A stretch of 64,000 nucleotides of DNA from Lewinellaceae bacterium (GCA_020636405.1 JACJXW010000004.1:1178001-1242000); one strand, 5' to 3'. Positions 16,147 to 25,634 are shown, counted from the stretch's first letter. A program made the numbers and translations. Notes: generated from the letters alone by a model not told the origin.

Positions 16147-18024
16147 CTATTCTTCTTCCTTATCCGCCAACTCCATCATTTTGGCCTCCAACTCCCGGTA
16201 CTTCGCCTGCATTTCCTGTTCCATCATCCTCTGATCGGCTTCTATCTGCTGCATTTCGTGTTGCAGGCTCATCATCTGGAATGCCATCTCTTGCTCTTTC
16301 ATTTCTATCTGCTGCTCCAGTTGGAAACGTTGGTGTTCGAGTTCCTGTATGGACTTTTCCTTTTCAAAGACGGCCTGTCGTTGATTTTTCTGGGCCTCGA
16401 ACATGCGCAATTGCAGCGCTCTTTCCTTTTCCAGGATTTCACGCTGGCTTTGCTGCACGAATTTGAGCTTTTTCGCCAGCTCCTCGCCTTCGGCATCTTC
16501 CAGTTCCTCTTGTTGCATTTCCAGGGCCTGCCGTTGTTCCTCCAGTTCCAGGCTGGCGGCCTCCAGTTCGTGCTGAGCAAGCTCAAATTCGCTCTCCTGC
16601 ATTTCTCTTTCATGCTCCTTGGTGCGCATCTGTATTTCGAGTTGGAGCAGTGCCTTTCTCTGGGCTTGCATAGCTTCCTGAGTTTCCTTTCTCAATTGGA
16701 TCTCCCTGCGCTGGATGGCCTGTTCTTTCTTGCGCAGTTCCAATTCTGAAGCCTGCATTTTTTCCTCCAGCTTGCGGGCCTCCTTTTCCAGCTGCTGCGC
16801 TTCAGGAGGGATGGTATCTGTAGGATGCATTGCCGGTTCGGCCCAGGCAATAGGAGGTTGTTTGGTTTCTGTGGCGATCGTCGTGGCAGAGGAGGCCTCT
16901 GTCAAATCTTCTGACGCAGGTTCCGCCATTGTTTCCGGGCTTATCGCTTCCGGCAGGCTGGCGGGTGCCGGCGTTGTTTCGCGCGGTTTGGATTGGAAGG
17001 CGAGCAGTGCCAGGCAGACACAAATGATAGAAAGGGACCAGAACGCTTTGGCGGCCACCTGCCGTTTGTCGTCGCGTTGCAACAGGCGCTGAATGCGGCT
17101 GAGCACGCTTCCGTCCTTACCCATAAAGGCCATGGCCGGGGAGGGGCCATGAAGGCGCCATTCTTCCATCAGGGCCAGGGAACGGACGAGGGACAGGGTG
17201 TCACCGGTCATTTCCACGGCCAGGTCATCACAAGCATGTTCTCGTTCTGCCCTGATCTTCTTGCTGATCCACCACATCATCGGGTTAAAGAAAAGCAGGA
17301 TCTCCACCAGTGAAACGAACAGGTTGATCAGATAGTCGTTGCGGCGTACGTGTGCCAGTTCATGTGCAAGTACGGCCTCCACCTGCTCCGGCGGGAGGCC
17401 CGAGAGCAATCCGGCCGGCAGCAGGATCACCTGTTTGAGAACCCCTACCACCATTGGGCCGTGGATGCGGTAGGTTTCCCGAAGCTCTACTTCCCGCAGG
17501 ATGCCCATCTTTTCTTTGATCTTCGCCAGCTTCTCCAGCCAGATCCTTTCAGGCTGGCGGCAACGGTAATGTCGCAGGTGTTGGATGTAGGCGATCTCTC
17601 CCAGCATTCGCAAACTAAGCAGGAGGACCCCCAACAGCCAACCGGTAACCAGCAAAGGCATATGCTGCTTGAAATATTGAATGTAAACAGCCGGGTGATC
17701 GGTGGAAGCTTCCTTTGCGGCCGCTGTGGCGCCCGAAGGGAGTGCCTCCTGCGTTGCAAAAAATAAAAGTGTTACGTCTTCAGTGAAAGTTGGTTCGGGC
17801 CCGGGTTCATAGATCCAGGCAAAGGTACCGATGCAGGCCAGTAGCAGGGACAGCAAAGCCGAAAGGGCGATCCAGTAACGCACATTGGAAGACAGGCGGC
17901 GCGCCAGGATCAAAGCGAAAGCCAGCAACAGCGCAATGGCGGCTCCCTGCCATAGAGAATGCAAAAGAACCCAGCCCAGGGTTTCGGCCAGGTTGGTGTC
18001 GATCCAGTGGGTGATGGTACTCAT
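16147..18024 (-). CDS. M56-family (BlaR1-like) membrane metallopeptidase with coiled-coil tail
   Basis: 625 residues. N-terminal membrane helices are at about 15-40, 48-72 and 122-142. The zinc motif is HELAH (221-225) and the third ligand region is EREHACDD (260-267). A further helix lies near 310-330 (AFWSLSIICVCLALLAFQSK). After a Pro/Thr/Ala-rich stretch comes about 220 residues of Glu/Gln-rich coiled coil, extending to the C-terminus. BlaR1/MecR1 relatives sense an external signal and trigger cleavage of a BlaI repressor. Here the penicillin-binding sensor domain is absent and the coiled coil takes its place, so beta-lactam sensing is not implied. The gene overlaps the upstream blaI-like gene by four bases and is presumably co-expressed and self-regulated with it. 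Confidence 0.92.
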   Translation of the reverse strand: MSTITHWIDTNLAETLGWVLLHSLWQGAAIALLLAFALILARRLSSNVRYWIALSALLSLLLACIGTFAWIYEPGPEPTFTEDVTLLFFATQEALPSGATAAAKEASTDHPAVYIQYFKQHMPLLVTGWLLGVLLLSLRMLGEIAYIQHLRHYRCRQPERIWLEKLAKIKEKMGILREVELRETYRIHGPMVVGVLKQVILLPAGLLSGLPPEQVEAVLAHELAHVRRNDYLINLFVSLVEILLFFNPMMWWISKKIRAEREHACDDLAVEMTGDTLSLVRSLALMEEWRLHGPSPAMAFMGKDGSVLSRIQRLLQRDDKRQVAAKAFWSLSIICVCLALLAFQSKPRETTPAPASLPEAISPETMAEPASEDLTEASSATTIATETKQPPIAWAEPAMHPTDTIPPEAQQLEKEARKLEEKMQASELELRKKEQAIQRREIQLRKETQEAMQAQRKALLQLEIQMRTKEHEREMQESEFELAQHELEAASLELEEQRQALEMQQEELEDAEGEELAKKLKFVQQSQREILEKERALQLRMFEAQKNQRQAVFEKEKSIQELEHQRFQLEQQIEMKEQEMAFQMMSLQHEMQQIEADQRMMEQEMQAKYRELEAKMMELADKEEE

Positions 18025-18404
18025 TGTTTATCTTTTTCCAGTTTTTCAATTATTTTCTTGATCTCGGCCAGGTCCTTGGCACTTGCCTTTTCGTGGCCCA
18101 ACGCCTGCATGGCCAGCTTCAGGGGGGAACCCCGGAAAACGGTGTCGACCAGCTTGTCTACAATATCTTCCTGCACGGCCTTCTCATCAATGATGGCTTC
18201 GTACAGGTGCGTACGCTGGGAAGTATCGCGCTGAAGAAAGCCCTTTTCTGCCATCACCTGCATCATTTTGAGCGTGGTGGTGTAGACGACCTCCCGGTTC
18301 TTGCTCAGTTCGGTGTTGACAAAGCGCACGCTGCAAGGGCCGTGCTCCCATAGGATCTGCAATACTTCCAGTTCGGCTTCGGTAGGTTTCTTTTCCTTAT
18401 TCAT
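18021..18404 (-). CDS. BlaI/MecI-family transcriptional repressor
   Basis: 127-residue winged-helix repressor. PTEAELEVLQILWEHGPCSVRFV is the family start and REVVYTTTLKMMQVMAEKGFL is the recognition-helix region. The C-terminal part mediates dimerisation and contains the usual protease-sensitive region. It overlaps the M56 peptidase gene (ATGA), forming the classical repressor/antirepressor pair. Three 16-base near-palindromes lie 17-89 bases upstream and embrace a good promoter, so autoregulation is very likely. Targets beyond its own operon cannot be named. Confidence 0.95.
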   Translation of the reverse strand: MNKEKKPTEAELEVLQILWEHGPCSVRFVNTELSKNREVVYTTTLKMMQVMAEKGFLQRDTSQRTHLYEAIIDEKAVQEDIVDKLVDTVFRGSPLKLAMQALGHEKASAKDLAEIKKIIEKLEKDKQ

Positions 18405-18420
18405 GGCTTCAGTTTCGTGC

Positions 18421-18493
18421 TACGTCAATTATCGTACGACAAATGTATACGATTCTTATCGTACTTGCAATTTTTTATACGATAATTGTCGTA
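18421..18493 (-). promoter_or_regulatory. blaI promoter with three BlaI-type operators
   Basis: Three related 16-mers: TACGTCAATTATCGTA (18421-18436), TACGATTCTTATCGTA (18448-18463) and TACGATAATTGTCGTA (18478-18493). The first, when reversed, differs from the third at one base. On the minus strand a Bacteroidota promoter fits between them: TTG at 18470-18468 and TACATTTG at 18447-18440, with 20 bases between. The operators flank and separate the two promoter boxes. Confidence 0.75.
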
Positions 18494-18646
18494 CTTTAAC
18501 ATTTAAGCCGTCAAGAAGGACTTTAACAAAATTTTAGTACAAGAAAATAATATTACGCCCATTTTTTGTGTTTCCTAAACTGGGTTTTATCCTATCGGGT
18601 GGGCCGGAGGCAGTGTACTCAAAAGAAGAAAATTAAGAACGGATCT

Positions 18647-19624
18647 ATGGGGTTGAAAACAGTATGGAAAAAAAAGGCAGAGAAGCCGGTTCGTGCCCGG
18701 GGCAAGGTGTGCTTATTCTGCGTATGCTCTCTTTTGGCCTTCGGCTCGAAAAAGTTGAAGAGCCAGGATATTTCGGCGACGCGCTTTTTCAATATCGATT
18801 ATCAGACTTTAGGTTCTCCCAGTCAATTAGTGCCGCGTCAGGGCGGGCTGATACCTGCCAATACCTATGAACCCAACCACCTCATCAAAGCGGAGTTGAA
18901 ATTTCCTGTAAAGCTGAGGGGCAAAACCCGGATTTTCGGCGAGCTCCAGTACAACAACGAATACATTTTTGGGGTCTATTCTCCCATTGATGACGATGGG
19001 GTAGACCCAATAAAACTGCACCAATCGAGCTTTTCCTTTATCGTCTCTCATAAATTCAGCAATGGGTATTCCATTCTTGGCAAGTTCGGGCTGGAGAACA
19101 GTTCCGACCGTTTCTGGAGTTCCGATCACAATTCCGTATCTCTGAATAATTCTTTCCTGGTGCAAAAGGAAAACACCAATGGGAAATTTGGCCTGGGGGC
19201 TTCCTGCGGGCTCAACTACCTGGGCAATATGAGCTTCGTACCCCTCATCCTGTATCAGCGTAAATTGCCCCGGAACTGGGAACTGGACCTCTTGCTCCCC
19301 GCTAAAGTGCTGGCTATTAAGAACCTATCCAATAGCTCCCGCTTCCTCATGGGCGTCAAAGGAAGCACCGGCAACTACTACCTCTCCGGCCTGGCAATGG
19401 ATAACCTTTCCGGCCTGAACTACCGTCGCCTGAACGCCAATGCGATTGTGGGTTACGAAAAGCTTATTACGCCGCTGGTGGGTATAGGCGTCGAAGCCGG
19501 CGCTACCCTGCCGCTGCAATCAGGCTTATACCGGCAGGAACAGCGTTGGCAGCAGGTACACAACTTCGGGCAGAAAGTAGACCCCTACTTCAATTTCAAG
19601 ATTTTCTTCGCTATCCCTAAGTGA
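18647..19624 (+). CDS. Exported hypothetical outer-membrane protein (DUF6268-like)
   Basis: 325 residues from the ATG at 18647. An earlier in-frame start at 18566 would put 27 charged residues ahead of the export signal. A hydrophobic segment (VCLFCVCSLLAFG) precedes a mature part rich in alternating beta-strand sequence with turns such as RGKTRIFGELQYNNEYIFG and NGYSILGKFGLENSSDRFWS. It ends VDPYFNFKIFFAIPK, with the aromatic C-terminal strand of an outer-membrane barrel. I associate this pattern tentatively with the DUF6268 barrel family. No function is known. It is divergent from blaI and converges on the BNR-repeat gene. Confidence 0.65.
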   Translation: MGLKTVWKKKAEKPVRARGKVCLFCVCSLLAFGSKKLKSQDISATRFFNIDYQTLGSPSQLVPRQGGLIPANTYEPNHLIKAELKFPVKLRGKTRIFGELQYNNEYIFGVYSPIDDDGVDPIKLHQSSFSFIVSHKFSNGYSILGKFGLENSSDRFWSSDHNSVSLNNSFLVQKENTNGKFGLGASCGLNYLGNMSFVPLILYQRKLPRNWELDLLLPAKVLAIKNLSNSSRFLMGVKGSTGNYYLSGLAMDNLSGLNYRRLNANAIVGYEKLITPLVGIGVEAGATLPLQSGLYRQEQRWQQVHNFGQKVDPYFNFKIFFAIPK

Positions 19625-19657
19625 TAAGGTGGCAGTTCGGGTTGGCTGTAATATGCC

Positions 19658-22600
19658 TTACTCGGCTCCCATAGGCAAAATGACTGCCGGCATCTGGTAT
19701 TCCCGGTACAGCCGGTTGAAAGAAACGATATCTTCACGGATGATCCGCCGCATCTGGCTTCTGAACTTGGCCCATTCACCCAGCAATCCTTCCAGCCGCA
19801 GCCGGGCGCCATCGGTAACTTTGGGGTCTGCTGCGTCTACCTTTTGTTTTAAGTTGAGCAATTCAGCACTGAGCCGGTTGGGGAAATTGATCACATCCTG
19901 ATGGGTTTGGTGTTTGGGCTGCACCAGTTGTTCTTCCCAGTCCTTGATGGTTTTGACGATATTCTGGCTGGCATCCAGCAGTTCCTGGGTACATTCCGTT
20001 TTTTTGAGGTTGGCATGCAGGTTTTCTACCTGCTTTTTTACTTCCTGCATTTGTTCTACGCTCTGATGGATATCGCGTACGGCCTGTTCTATGGACAGCA
20101 GGACCTCCTGTTGTTCAAGGTAGTCCTTAGGACAGGCTTTCACGCGCGGATCCGGTAGAACGGTGAGGGGCTGCTCCAATACCTGATCCGATATTTTAAG
20201 TTGCAGCCGGTATTCGCCGGGAGCGGCCATGCCTCCCTGGTAGCTGCCCGGGATGAAAACGCCGGGAATGCCCGGCAACGATTCCCTGCGGAGGTCCCAG
20301 TAAAAATGGTTGAGCCCCGGTTTGTCCGGAAGTAGTGCCTCGGGGCCAGGGCCTCCTTCGCGCTTTCGAACTTCTTCCTCTGCCTGGTTGCTGAAGGAGC
20401 GCACCAGATTGCCATGAACGTCCAGAATGTCGAGCTGGAAGCTGGAACTGTCCATATCTTTGGGCAGGAAATAGTAGATCAGGGCGCCATCCGGTGGATT
20501 TTGCCCCATGCCGGCGGTAGGTTCTTCCGGGGTGTTGCCGTAAAACCGGATTGCCGGCGCCGGTTGGAAAAGAACGGCCTTACCAGTGGCCATTTCGCCC
20601 TTCTGGCGCAGGGGTTCCAGTCCATCCAGTATCCAGAATGACCGGCCGGAAGTAGCGGCGGCCAGGTTATTGTCCTTTATGGCCAGGTCATTGATGGGGC
20701 AGGCTGGCAGGTTGAGTTGAAAACGCTGCCAGTTCCGGCCATAATCCAGGGACAGGTAAAGGCCTGTTTCTGTCCCGCCGTAGAGCAATCCCGGACGCAC
20801 GGGGTCTTCCCGAATCACCCTCAGGAAGTCTTCCTTATCGATTCCCTGGGTGATCTGAACCCAGGATTTGCCGTAATTCTGAGTGTAGAAGGCCAGCGGC
20901 TGTAGATCGTCAAATTTGTACCTGGTGGCCACAACAAAAGCTGCCGCCGGGTTATGCGGAGAAGGTTCGATGCAATTGATCAGGGCTTCCTCCAGTTGAG
21001 GCGGAGTTACATTCTGCCAGTCCTGGCCGTCGTTGCGGGTCAGGTAGACCAGCCCGTCATCGCTACCCACCCACAGCGTGCCGGCCTGATGAGGAGAGCA
21101 CGCGATGTAACTGATCGTATTGTAATTCTCGCCGCCGGCGCCCTCGTTCGTATACGGAACACCGCCCTGGCCTTGCTTTTCCGGATCGTTGCGGGTCAGG
21201 TCAGGGCTGATCTCATTCCAACTCAGGCCACCGTTTTCACTGCGCAGCACTACGTTGGCGCCATGGTACAGGATACTTGGATCCTGGGGTTGGGCCACCA
21301 GTGGCGCGTTCCAGTTGAAGCGATATTTCATCTCCCGGGGCAGTTGGCTCAGGCTCAGGCTGGGGTAAGCCATGATGTCTTTCTTCTGGCCTGTATGGTG
21401 GTCGTAAACGGTCAGTTGTCCTTGGTAGCTGCCTCCGTAGACCAGTTCGGGGTTGTCCGGGTCAAAAGCAATAAAGGCGCTCTCTCCTCCGGCGACCGCG
21501 TACCAATCCTGTGCCGTAATGCCTGCTTTGGAGGTGCGGCTTGGGATGGCAACCGTGGAATTGTCTTGTTGCCCTCCGTAAATGTAATATGGGAACCGGT
21601 TATCGGTGATGATGCGGTAGAATTGGGCGGTAGGCTGATTGTATTGTGTCGACCAGGATTTCCCTCCGTTGAAAGTGATCGTTGCTCCGCCGTCGTTGCC
21701 CAGGATCATGATGTACGGATTTTCCGGGTTTATCCAGAGGGCATGCTGGTCGGAGTGTGGGTTGGAAATGTTGGTGAAGGACTTACCGCCGTCCACAGAT
21801 TTCAATAGAGGAGCATTCAATACGTACACGGTCTCTTCATCCTGAGGATCGGCGACGATCTCGGTGTAATACCAGGCGCGGGCTACCGTATTGCGGCCAT
21901 TGTTGTACTGTATCCAGCTTTTCCCGCCGTCGTCGGAACGGAAGACGCCGCCTTCCTCTGCTTCTATGTTGGCGTAAATGCGTTCCGGGTTGGCCGGAGA
22001 GACGCAAACGCCCACCTTGCCCATAGCTCCCGGCAGGCCATTGGTGAGTTTTTCCCAATTGAGGCCGCCGTCGATTGATCGGTATAGCCCTGAGCCTGGC
22101 CCACCGCTTCGGATTTGCCAGGGGGTGCGCTGATGATCCCACATGCCGGCATAGAGTATTCGCGGGTTGGTGGGGTCCATACTCAGGTCGCAGGCGCCGG
22201 TAGTCTCATTGACGAAAAGCAATTGCTGCCAGGACTGGCCGCCGTCTTTGCTACAGTAAACGCCCCGTTCCTGGCTCGGGCCGTAGAGGGCGCCCTGTAC
22301 GGCCACGTAAACGATATCGGGATTCTGAGGGTGTATTTGTATGGCGGCAATATGACGGGAATTGGGTAATCCCAGGTATTGCCATTCTTTACCGGCATTG
22401 ACCGAACGGTAAACACCGTCGCCGTGGTGAGTCATAACTCCCCGGACCGGATGCTCTCCCATCCCGACATAGACGACATTGGGGTCGGATGGCGCCAACG
22501 CGATAGCGCCAACAGAGCCGGTGTTGAAATAGCCGTCAGAGATGTTGAACCAGTTCAGGCCGGCATCTTCGGTCTTCCACAGTCCGCCGCCGGTAGTACC

Positions 22601-22783
22601 CATGTAGTACAGCAACGGGTTGCCGGCCAGGCCGGCAACTGCCACACAACGGCCACCCCGGAAGGGGCCGATATTGCGCCACTGCATACCTTGAAAGAGG
22701 GCTTCATCGATCGCTTGCGTAGGCTGCGCGCCGGCAGGAAGAGCTAATAAGAGCAGTGCCACCCATAGGATTAGATCTCTCAT
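19658..22783 (-). CDS. Exported BNR/sortilin-type beta-propeller protein (often named glycosyl hydrolase)
   Basis: 1041 residues from the ATG complementary to 22781-22783, which starts a clear signal peptide (MRDLILWVALLLLALPAGAQ). A longer frame to 22879 adds 32 residues without support. The first 700 residues carry repeated Asp-box motifs: SKDGGQSW, SIDGGLNW, SDDGGKSW, SVDGGKSF, TFNGGKSW and SENGGLSW. These indicate VPS10/BNR-like propellers. The C-terminal third has a beta-sandwich (APGEYRLQLKISDQVLEQPL) and a coiled-coil segment (QQEVLLSIEQAVRDIHQSVE). Catalytic residues cannot be assigned, and the glycosyl hydrolase name used for homologues is not backed by sequence. There is no T9SS tail, so a periplasmic location is likely. 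Confidence 0.85.
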   Translation of the reverse strand: MRDLILWVALLLLALPAGAQPTQAIDEALFQGMQWRNIGPFRGGRCVAVAGLAGNPLLYYMGTTGGGLWKTEDAGLNWFNISDGYFNTGSVGAIALAPSDPNVVYVGMGEHPVRGVMTHHGDGVYRSVNAGKEWQYLGLPNSRHIAAIQIHPQNPDIVYVAVQGALYGPSQERGVYCSKDGGQSWQQLLFVNETTGACDLSMDPTNPRILYAGMWDHQRTPWQIRSGGPGSGLYRSIDGGLNWEKLTNGLPGAMGKVGVCVSPANPERIYANIEAEEGGVFRSDDGGKSWIQYNNGRNTVARAWYYTEIVADPQDEETVYVLNAPLLKSVDGGKSFTNISNPHSDQHALWINPENPYIMILGNDGGATITFNGGKSWSTQYNQPTAQFYRIITDNRFPYYIYGGQQDNSTVAIPSRTSKAGITAQDWYAVAGGESAFIAFDPDNPELVYGGSYQGQLTVYDHHTGQKKDIMAYPSLSLSQLPREMKYRFNWNAPLVAQPQDPSILYHGANVVLRSENGGLSWNEISPDLTRNDPEKQGQGGVPYTNEGAGGENYNTISYIACSPHQAGTLWVGSDDGLVYLTRNDGQDWQNVTPPQLEEALINCIEPSPHNPAAAFVVATRYKFDDLQPLAFYTQNYGKSWVQITQGIDKEDFLRVIREDPVRPGLLYGGTETGLYLSLDYGRNWQRFQLNLPACPINDLAIKDNNLAAATSGRSFWILDGLEPLRQKGEMATGKAVLFQPAPAIRFYGNTPEEPTAGMGQNPPDGALIYYFLPKDMDSSSFQLDILDVHGNLVRSFSNQAEEEVRKREGGPGPEALLPDKPGLNHFYWDLRRESLPGIPGVFIPGSYQGGMAAPGEYRLQLKISDQVLEQPLTVLPDPRVKACPKDYLEQQEVLLSIEQAVRDIHQSVEQMQEVKKQVENLHANLKKTECTQELLDASQNIVKTIKDWEEQLVQPKHQTHQDVINFPNRLSAELLNLKQKVDAADPKVTDGARLRLEGLLGEWAKFRSQMRRIIREDIVSFNRLYREYQMPAVILPMGAE

Positions 22784-23111
22784 CCCTGTAAAATTTATGC
22801 TAAAAAGCCTGTAGGGGGTGGAGGCACGCTTTCCCGTAGATAGTTTTCTCACCTCGAGTATGGTTTGTACCAGAAGCATAGGCCGCTGTAGATGGCTTCT
22901 ATTGCTCCTTTATCTTCAATAGCGTTTGTGGCCTTAAAGATAGCATTTATCCTACAATTTATGGCCACCCCAGGCCGGTGATAAAAAAATCACCGCTTAC
23001 CCGACACCTCCACCGATGTCTTTTCAGGAAGTTTTACGGCAGGCAGAAGGAAAAGTTGCAGCAAGAGGTTGGTTTTCAGGCAGTGAGGAAGAGCGGGCAG
23101 AAGGCGGGCAG
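22784..23111. other. Intergenic gap, nothing recognised
   Basis: 328 bases upstream of the BNR gene and downstream of the HAD gene. It has a short GGTGAT/ATCACC hairpin near 22976. A plus-strand frame starting at 23016 is the shadow of the HAD gene. Confidence 0.5.
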
Positions 23112-23729
23112 CTATACCAATACCTCCAACGCTTCGAGTTGGGCCCTCAAACGTTCCGCTCCCTGAAAGTGAATACCTGCCATTCCCAATTGTCGGGCAG
23201 CTTCTACATTTGCACTGAGGTCGTCTATGAAAACGGCAGTTTCAGCGTTCACCCGATAACGGTGCAGCAGTGTCCGGTAGATCCGTGGGTCAGGTTTGGC
23301 GAGTTTTTCTCTGCCCGAAACGACAATGCCTTCAAACAGTTCCAGAAAACCGAAACGTTCCTGAGCGATAGGGAAAGTCTCCTGGCTCCAGTTGGTCAGA
23401 GCGTAGAGGCGATGGTTGCCACGGGCATGGATCTGCTCCAGAATGCGGACGCTGGCTTCTATGGGGCCGCCCAGCATTTGCTGCCAACGGCCGTAATAGG
23501 CTCGAATCGCGGATTCGTATTCCGGAAATTCTCTGGCCTTTTCCTCGGTGGCTGCCGCCAGGGGCCGGCCGGCATCCTGTTGAACATTCCATTCCGGTGT
23601 GCACACCTCCTGGAAAAAGTGACGCATTTCCGCTTCATCCTTAAAGATCTCACGAAAAACGTATTCCGGGTTCCAGTCAATTAGAACTCCGCCCAGGTCA
23701 AATATGACTGTTTGTATTTTAGAAGACAT
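23112..23729 (-). CDS. HAD-superfamily hydrolase, subfamily IA
   Basis: 205-residue cytoplasmic phosphohydrolase. Motif I is VIFDLGGVLIDWNP (nucleophile Asp11), motif II is ALTNWS, motif III is the Lys in EKLAKPDPRIY, and motif IV is VFIDDLSANVEAA. The DLGGVLIDWNPEYVFREIF start matches the YihX/alpha-D-glucose-1-phosphatase-like branch, so a sugar phosphatase is plausible but unproven. A TATATTTG box lies about 55 bases upstream on the same strand. Confidence 0.92.
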   Translation of the reverse strand: MSSKIQTVIFDLGGVLIDWNPEYVFREIFKDEAEMRHFFQEVCTPEWNVQQDAGRPLAAATEEKAREFPEYESAIRAYYGRWQQMLGGPIEASVRILEQIHARGNHRLYALTNWSQETFPIAQERFGFLELFEGIVVSGREKLAKPDPRIYRTLLHRYRVNAETAVFIDDLSANVEAARQLGMAGIHFQGAERLRAQLEALEVLV

Positions 23730-23782
23730 GGCTTTTGTCGTCTTTTACGGCCCGTAAAATTATCGTTTTGTTAAGATGCAGG

Positions 23783-23790
23783 CAAATATA
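23783..23790 (-). promoter_or_regulatory. Possible -7 box of the HAD gene
   Basis: TATATTTG on the minus strand matches the Bacteroidota TANNTTTG box. No convincing -33 TTG at the ideal spacing. Confidence 0.35.
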
Positions 23791-23940
23791 GGGGGCTCTG
23801 GTAATGAAATCCGTTATTAAAGGGGGAAAGATCGAAAGATCGCCGTCCAGCCCGGGGTAAGCCCCACGGATTTGCTAAGTTTAGCTTGTCCTCAACGAGC
23901 AACCAATTCCCGATTGTCACAAGGCAAAATCATCGAACTC

Positions 23941-25551
23941 ATGTTTCGATCACCTTTCTTCCTGTTCTTTTTTTTCGCCACTGCCCTGCAGGGGCAGTTC
24001 ATCCTCAATGGCGATGCCATTCAGACTGATAATACCTGCTACCGCCTGACCAGCCCTGTAAACTCTTCCGCCGGCTCCATCTGGAACCCGGATAAGGCCA
24101 GCCTGGATGAGTCCTTTGAGGTGGCCATGGAGATCTACCTGGGCTGTAAAGACCAGGACGGGGCCGATGGCATCGTTTTTGGTTTGCAGCCGGTCAGCAC
24201 TTCCATCGGCTCAGTCGGCGGGGGTATTGGTTTTCAGGGGATCACCCCTTCTCTGGGTATTGAGTTCGATACCTGGCAGAATTTTTCCCTGGCGGACCCG
24301 GAATACGACCACATCGCCATCATTGCTAATGGCGACCTCAACCATGCTACTGCCAATACCCTGGCCGGCCCCATTCAGGCCAGTGCCGATAGCCCCAATA
24401 TTGAAGACTGCAGCTTCCACAGCCTGCGGGTTAGTTGGGATGCGGAAGGCAAAAACCTGAGCGTGTATTTTGACTGCACCCTTCGCCTTGCTCTGAATGT
24501 AGACCTGGTTAATGATATTTTCGGAGGCGCCCCCGAAGTATTCTGGGGGTTCACTTCCGGCACCGGCGCCGCCAACAACCTACATCAGGTATGCTTCAAC
24601 TACACGACCTTCCTCGACCAGATTCCCGATGTGGTAATGTGCCCGGGCGGCCAGGTGCAACTGAGGGCAACCGGAGGCCGTTCCTATTCCTGGACGCCAG
24701 CCGAGGGGCTTAGCGATCCAAGGGTTGCCAATCCCATCGCTTCTCCTGCCCAAACCACAACCTACACCGTCGAAATGCGCGATGCCTGCGGTATCCCTAT
24801 CTACGATGAGGTGACCGTATCGGTGGCCGGCGACCCTGTCTTCTTCGACCTGGGGCCCGACACCACCATCTGTGAGGGGCAGCGCCTTTTGCTGGATGCT
24901 TCCAGTGCCAATGCTACCTATGCATGGAATACGGGCCAGGACGGGCCGCAGCTGTCGGTGGCTCAGGCTGGCCGCTATGCGGTCACCGTTACCAGGACGG
25001 ATATCGTTTGCGTGGCAGAAGATTTTGTCGAGGTAGGGCTTATTCCTCTGCCAACGGTGGATCTTGGGCAAGACACCATGCTGTGCGAAGGCCAGAACCT
25101 TTTGCTGCGTTCTACCTTCGCCGAAGGAGAATTCCTCTGGCAGGACGGTTCCTCCGCTGATACTTTCCGGGTGCGGGGTTCCGGTGTTTATGAGCTTGTG
25201 GTATCCAATGAATGCGGCACGGTGAGCGACGCCGTCAATGTGGCTGTCGAAAGCTGTAGCGAGGTGTATATCCCCAACGCTTTCTCCCCCAACGACGACG
25301 GCCGCAACGACCGGTTCTACCCCTATGACGGTGGCGATGTGGAGGTGATAAAAATCTTCAGCATCTTCGACCGTTGGGGCAACCAGGTCTTCCTGCGCAC
25401 GAATATTCAACCCAACGATCCGCAGCAAGGATGGGACGGCAGCTTCAAAGGGCGACGAATGAACCCCGGCGTTTATCTGTATTTCGCCGAGATCCTGTTC
25501 CGCGACGGCCATTCCGAGAAACGCAGCGGGGATGTTAGTTTAGTGCGATAA
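23941..25551 (+). CDS. Lectin-domain surface protein with type-B T9SS/gliding C-terminal domain
   Basis: 536 residues from the ATG at 23941, which begins a signal peptide (FFLFFFFATALQGQ). Residues about 20-230 form an L-type (legume-like) bacterial lectin domain (SFEVAMEIYLGCKDQDGADG, GITPSLGIEFDTWQN, HSLRVSWDAEGKNLSVYFD). Three Ig/PKD-like repeats follow, each opening with CPGG or CEGQ. The end is the gliding-motility C-terminal domain (VYIPNAFSPNDDGRNDRF, IFDRWGNQVF, GWDG, MNPGVYLYFAEI), which directs export through T9SS. It is a predicted cell-surface carbohydrate-binding adhesin. The cognate exporter genes porU and porV begin about 5 kb downstream. Confidence 0.92.
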   Translation: MFRSPFFLFFFFATALQGQFILNGDAIQTDNTCYRLTSPVNSSAGSIWNPDKASLDESFEVAMEIYLGCKDQDGADGIVFGLQPVSTSIGSVGGGIGFQGITPSLGIEFDTWQNFSLADPEYDHIAIIANGDLNHATANTLAGPIQASADSPNIEDCSFHSLRVSWDAEGKNLSVYFDCTLRLALNVDLVNDIFGGAPEVFWGFTSGTGAANNLHQVCFNYTTFLDQIPDVVMCPGGQVQLRATGGRSYSWTPAEGLSDPRVANPIASPAQTTTYTVEMRDACGIPIYDEVTVSVAGDPVFFDLGPDTTICEGQRLLLDASSANATYAWNTGQDGPQLSVAQAGRYAVTVTRTDIVCVAEDFVEVGLIPLPTVDLGQDTMLCEGQNLLLRSTFAEGEFLWQDGSSADTFRVRGSGVYELVVSNECGTVSDAVNVAVESCSEVYIPNAFSPNDDGRNDRFYPYDGGDVEVIKIFSIFDRWGNQVFLRTNIQPNDPQQGWDGSFKGRRMNPGVYLYFAEILFRDGHSEKRSGDVSLVR

Positions 25552-25634
25552 GCCCGTTTGCCAAAACAGCTGGACGGATATCCGGAATGCGGAAAAACGC
25601 CTGTTCAGCGATCGGCTGGTTGCCCTTTTTTGCC

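Noticed and set aside
19658..22783. Glycoside hydrolase
   Set aside because: Only Asp-box propeller repeats are seen; no catalytic residues or carbohydrate-active family motif could be identified.
23016..23684. 222-codon plus-strand frame opposite the HAD gene
   Set aside because: The HAD motifs I-IV on the minus strand are complete, and the plus frame shows no domain.
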